A stretch of 8,281 nucleotides of DNA from Bacteroidales bacterium. Its GTDB lineage: Bacteria > Bacteroidota > Bacteroidia > Bacteroidales > NBLH01. Below are positions 6,341-8,281 of the stretch, piece by piece; within the stretch, counting starts at the first letter, position 1, and each line of letters opens with the position of its first letter. A program made the position numbers and the translations under genes. The DNA lies in the NCBI GenBank assembly GCA_021647685.1, contig JAKIUH010000184.1, positions 1 to 8,281 on the forward strand, in the 5' to 3' direction. The notes beneath the pieces were generated by a model. That model searched no databases. It was not told the DNA's origin and saw nothing but the letters and a program-made list of their open reading frames with translations.

Positions 6341-7477
6341 ATGAATAGTACATTATTATTTATCCTACTTGAAACCTTCGTTGTATTCCCTGCAGGTATT
6401 TTGCTTTTGAAATTAATTTTTAAAAATACGCTAACTTTTAGGTTTGCCTTAGCAATAGTGCCGGGTATTTATGTAACGGGAATTGCAGGCTATATTGTTG
6501 GTAAATATGGTCTTGTTCAAAATATATGGACAGCCCCATTAACTATTTTAGTTTTTGTTTTCTGTTTCAGATATATATTAAAGAACATACAACAACCCAT
6601 AAATAATGTTACTGAAAATTTAAAAAACATTGGCGAGGGAAAGCTTAATAATGATTTTGAAAATAAGAAATTTTTAAGCAGGAAAGATGAAATTGGTGAT
6701 TTATACACTTCCGGCAGATTAATTGACAATTATTTAATGAAAATTGTTTCTGATATAAACAATACTATTGATTCGGTTTTAAGTGCCGGAAATCAGTTAA
6801 ATTCTGCCGCACAAAACATTTCGGAGCGGGCGAGTGAACAAGCATCAACAACAGAAGAAATTGCGGCTTCTATGGAAGAAATGGTAAGCACTATTATTTC
6901 AAATACTGAAAAAGCAGAATATACAGGGAAAATTAGTACAGAATCAGCTCAAGAAACAGAAAAGAGCAGCAAAATATTACAAGATACTATTCAATCTGTT
7001 TCGGAAATAAGTGATAAAATAAGCGTAATTTCAGAATTTGCCGATAAAACGGATATTCTTTCGATTAATGCGGCAATTGAAGCAGCTCGTGCAGGAGAAA
7101 ACGGTAAAGGCTTTGCCGTTATTGCAGGAGAAATTAGGAAACTTGCCGATAAAATTGCAAGTACCTCTAGCGAAATAGAAAAATTATCGAACGAAGGTAA
7201 AGAAATCTCAAAAACTGCAGGTGAAAAACTGTCCGAATTAATACCGAGTATTTTAAACAGCTCTAAACTAGTTAATAATATTGTTATTGCCAGTAGAGAG
7301 CAAAAAAGTAATGTAGAAAACATTAACAACTCGGTACAAGAACTTACTGATATCACCAATGAAAATCTTGCATCAGCAGAAGAAATGTCTTCATCAGCAG
7401 AAGAACTGACAGCACAGGCAGAACAATTAAAAGAACTAATTTCGGTTTTTAGAATAAAATCAAGTAAAATCTTATAA
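6341..7477 (+). CDS. Methyl-accepting chemotaxis protein without a periplasmic sensor domain
   Basis: This inner-membrane signalling protein would control a CheA/CheW kinase complex. At 378 residues it is short for the family. Three hydrophobic segments (about 4-26, 33-54, 62-80) are joined by short loops; basic residues at 24-34 and after 77 suggest the N-terminus is outside and the rest inside. A HAMP-like linker follows (about 85-133: QPINNV, IGEGKL, KDEIGDL at 115-121). The signalling domain fills the rest, with the conserved hairpin tip around 238-270 (ILSINAAIEAARAGENGKGF) that contacts CheW and CheA. The flanking coiled coils hold Gln/Glu-rich stretches suitable for methylation. No Cache, PAS or four-helix sensor domain is present, and there is no CheR-binding NWETF-type pentapeptide at the C-terminus. 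No other che gene lies in the window. The stimulus is unknown: the membrane bundle itself, membrane state, or a partner protein are possible. Confidence 0.92.
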   Translation: MNSTLLFILLETFVVFPAGILLLKLIFKNTLTFRFALAIVPGIYVTGIAGYIVGKYGLVQNIWTAPLTILVFVFCFRYILKNIQQPINNVTENLKNIGEGKLNNDFENKKFLSRKDEIGDLYTSGRLIDNYLMKIVSDINNTIDSVLSAGNQLNSAAQNISERASEQASTTEEIAASMEEMVSTIISNTEKAEYTGKISTESAQETEKSSKILQDTIQSVSEISDKISVISEFADKTDILSINAAIEAARAGENGKGFAVIAGEIRKLADKIASTSSEIEKLSNEGKEISKTAGEKLSELIPSILNSSKLVNNIVIASREQKSNVENINNSVQELTDITNENLASAEEMSSSAEELTAQAEQLKELISVFRIKSSKIL

Positions 7478-7560
7478 TAATCTGAACCCAATGTTCTTAA
7501 CCCATACTCATATAATTTGTTTAACAAAATATAAAAACAAATGAAACATTCTATATTGGT

Positions 7561-7636
7561 ATGAATAGCTTAATTTATAGTAGTTTATATAAACTATGGA
7601 TTCACTTTTATTAAGGGGTTCATTCAGGCTATTCAT
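7561..7636. repeat. Nested inverted repeats
   Basis: ATGAATAGC at 7561-7569 and its exact complement GCTATTCAT at 7628-7636 enclose a perfect 16-bp palindrome, TAGTTTATATAAACTA, at 7581-7596. The palindrome's AT content makes chance more likely, but the outer 9-bp pair is mixed in base composition. It could be a binding region for a regulator or a folded 3' end of the MCP transcript. Confidence 0.4.
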
Positions 7637-7751
7637 CTACTTTATCCAGAAAATTCTTTCAGATTTTCCAGATAAAAAAAATAATATTCTCTGATTGAGA
7701 AATATACACCTCAAAACCTACTGCAAAAATATATTAAATTTCAAGCAAATT

Positions 7752-7759
7752 TAACTTTG
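7752..7759 (+). promoter_or_regulatory. Candidate -7 element of the radical SAM gene
   Basis: TAACTTTG matches TAnnTTTG in full and lies 60 nt before the start codon, giving a leader of about 50 nt. There is no TTG at the expected -33 distance, so this would be an incomplete promoter or one needing an activator. Confidence 0.4.
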
Positions 7760-7819
7760 TACTTGAAATATAACATCTTACTATATTTTTTATTAAATAA
7801 TCACTAAATTTTAAAAAAC

Positions 7820-8281
7820 ATGGAAACAGAAACAAGTTTATTAAAATCTCTAAAAAGTTTAACAATTGATGATCCCTTTTTAGAGATGCTAAAACCTAGT
7901 TCTTTGGCAGTTGATGTAACGAATATGTGTAACTTACATTGCAAACATTGCTTTTGGGTAAGAGATAAACACTTGTATCCTACAGAAACAAGAGATGTTT
8001 TAGAAACAGTAAGAACACTATTAAAAAAATTTCCAAGCATTACCAATATATTATGGTATGGAGGGGAACCTTTATTAAATGAGACTACTAAAAACATTTT
8101 AGTTGAAGGTTTTAAATTATTGAAACGTAACAATGTAGTAATTACCAATGGTACCATTCCTCTTCCGGCTTATAAAGAAAATGGTGTAAAATATGGAATA
8201 TCAATTGACGGTACAGAAGAACTACATGATCAAATGAGGGGAAAAAATGTGTACAAAAAAATAAAAAAGAACGTAAAAGAA
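7820..8281 (+). CDS. Radical SAM enzyme, 5' part (runs off the window)
   Basis: The first 154 codons of a gene, still open at the right edge. Residues 31-46 contain CNLHCKHC (Cys37, Cys41, Cys44), the Cx3Cx2C motif that binds the 4Fe-4S cluster cleaving S-adenosylmethionine. WYGGEPLL (79-86) is the SAM-binding GGEP motif, ITNG (108-111) and GISIDGTEELHDQMRG (126-141) are the later strands of the partial TIM barrel. The GGEP form and the SIDG-x-EEIHD-like segment resemble SPASM-containing maturases, including anaerobic sulfatase-maturing, haem-pathway and peptide-modifying (RiPP) enzymes, but the C-terminal part that would decide is missing. The first 30 residues are a short extension of no known type. 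The ATG follows an A-rich stretch with no Shine-Dalgarno site. No substrate gene precedes it; any precursor peptide or partner would lie downstream. Confidence 0.9.
   Translation, partial: METETSLLKSLKSLTIDDPFLEMLKPSSLAVDVTNMCNLHCKHCFWVRDKHLYPTETRDVLETVRTLLKKFPSITNILWYGGEPLLNETTKNILVEGFKLLKRNNVVITNGTIPLPAYKENGVKYGISIDGTEELHDQMRGKNVYKKIKKNVKE

Larger units (their letters stand above)
7478..7819. other. Intergenic gap between the MCP and radical SAM genes
   Basis: This 342-bp AT-rich stretch has no supportable gene. It holds a weak 13-nt hairpin (7516-7528) soon after the MCP stop, the nested inverted repeats at 7561-7636, a 6-bp inverted repeat (GAAAAT at 7649-7654, ATTTTC at 7663-7668), and a candidate promoter for the radical SAM gene at 7752-7759. 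No stem with a following T run that would end MCP transcription was found. Confidence 0.55.

Noticed and set aside
6991..7527. 178-codon frame on the minus strand over the chemoreceptor gene
   Set aside because: It is antisense to the clearly conserved MCP signalling domain and encodes Ser-rich, family-less sequence, a mirror of the real gene's codon pattern.
7804..8157. 117-codon frame on the minus strand over the radical SAM gene
   Set aside because: The plus strand codes the canonical Cx3Cx2C and GGEP motifs there; the antisense frame has no family features.
1..8281. tRNA, rRNA or known riboswitch
   Set aside because: No cloverleaf, rRNA core sequence or riboswitch consensus that I recognise was seen in any gap on either strand.

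Overview
The window looks like AT-rich chromosomal DNA from a member of the Bacteroidota. Four things suggest this: the form of the S1, GMP synthase and RNase Z proteins; start codons preceded by A-rich sequence rather than strong Shine-Dalgarno sites; promoters fitting the Bacteroidota pattern TTG - about 19 nt - TAnnTTTG; and two kinds of GC-rich intergenic palindrome repeats that I recall from genomes of this phylum. The lineage below phylum cannot be fixed from this sequence alone.

Layout. Positions 1-634 hold no gene but several repeats: a 16-bp perfect palindrome inside a wider inverted repeat, a 9-bp-stem hairpin, and a 150-bp GC-rich structured block just downstream of guaA. Four housekeeping genes then lie on the minus strand in transcription order rpsA (5812-3896), a STAS-domain protein (3830-3459), rnz (3433-2501) and guaA (2164-635). 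A repeat block of hairpins, 313 bp long and bounded by 22-bp inverted repeats (21 of 22 matching), fills the space between rnz and guaA and reaches into the rnz stop codon.

From about 5813 the strand switches. A 528-bp divergent region carries a strong candidate rpsA promoter (minus), a second full-consensus promoter facing right at 6032-6061 with a dyad at its predicted start point, and a weaker promoter nearer the next gene. Rightward genes are a small three-TM methyl-accepting chemotaxis protein without a sensor domain (6341-7477) and, after a 342-bp gap, the first 154 codons of a radical SAM enzyme (7820 to the window edge).

How the genes work together. The minus-strand genes are core functions: translation initiation (S1), tRNA 3' processing (RNase Z), purine synthesis (GuaA) and a probable phospho-switch regulator (STAS). 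STAS and rnz are 25 bp apart and are probably co-transcribed. The chemoreceptor and the radical SAM gene look like accessory functions; nothing visible links them. No complete new system can be shown here. The best leads are the hairpin array at 2193-2505, the GC-rich block at 471-620, the orphan promoter with its dyad at 6032-6074, and the truncated radical SAM gene, whose partners lie beyond the right edge.
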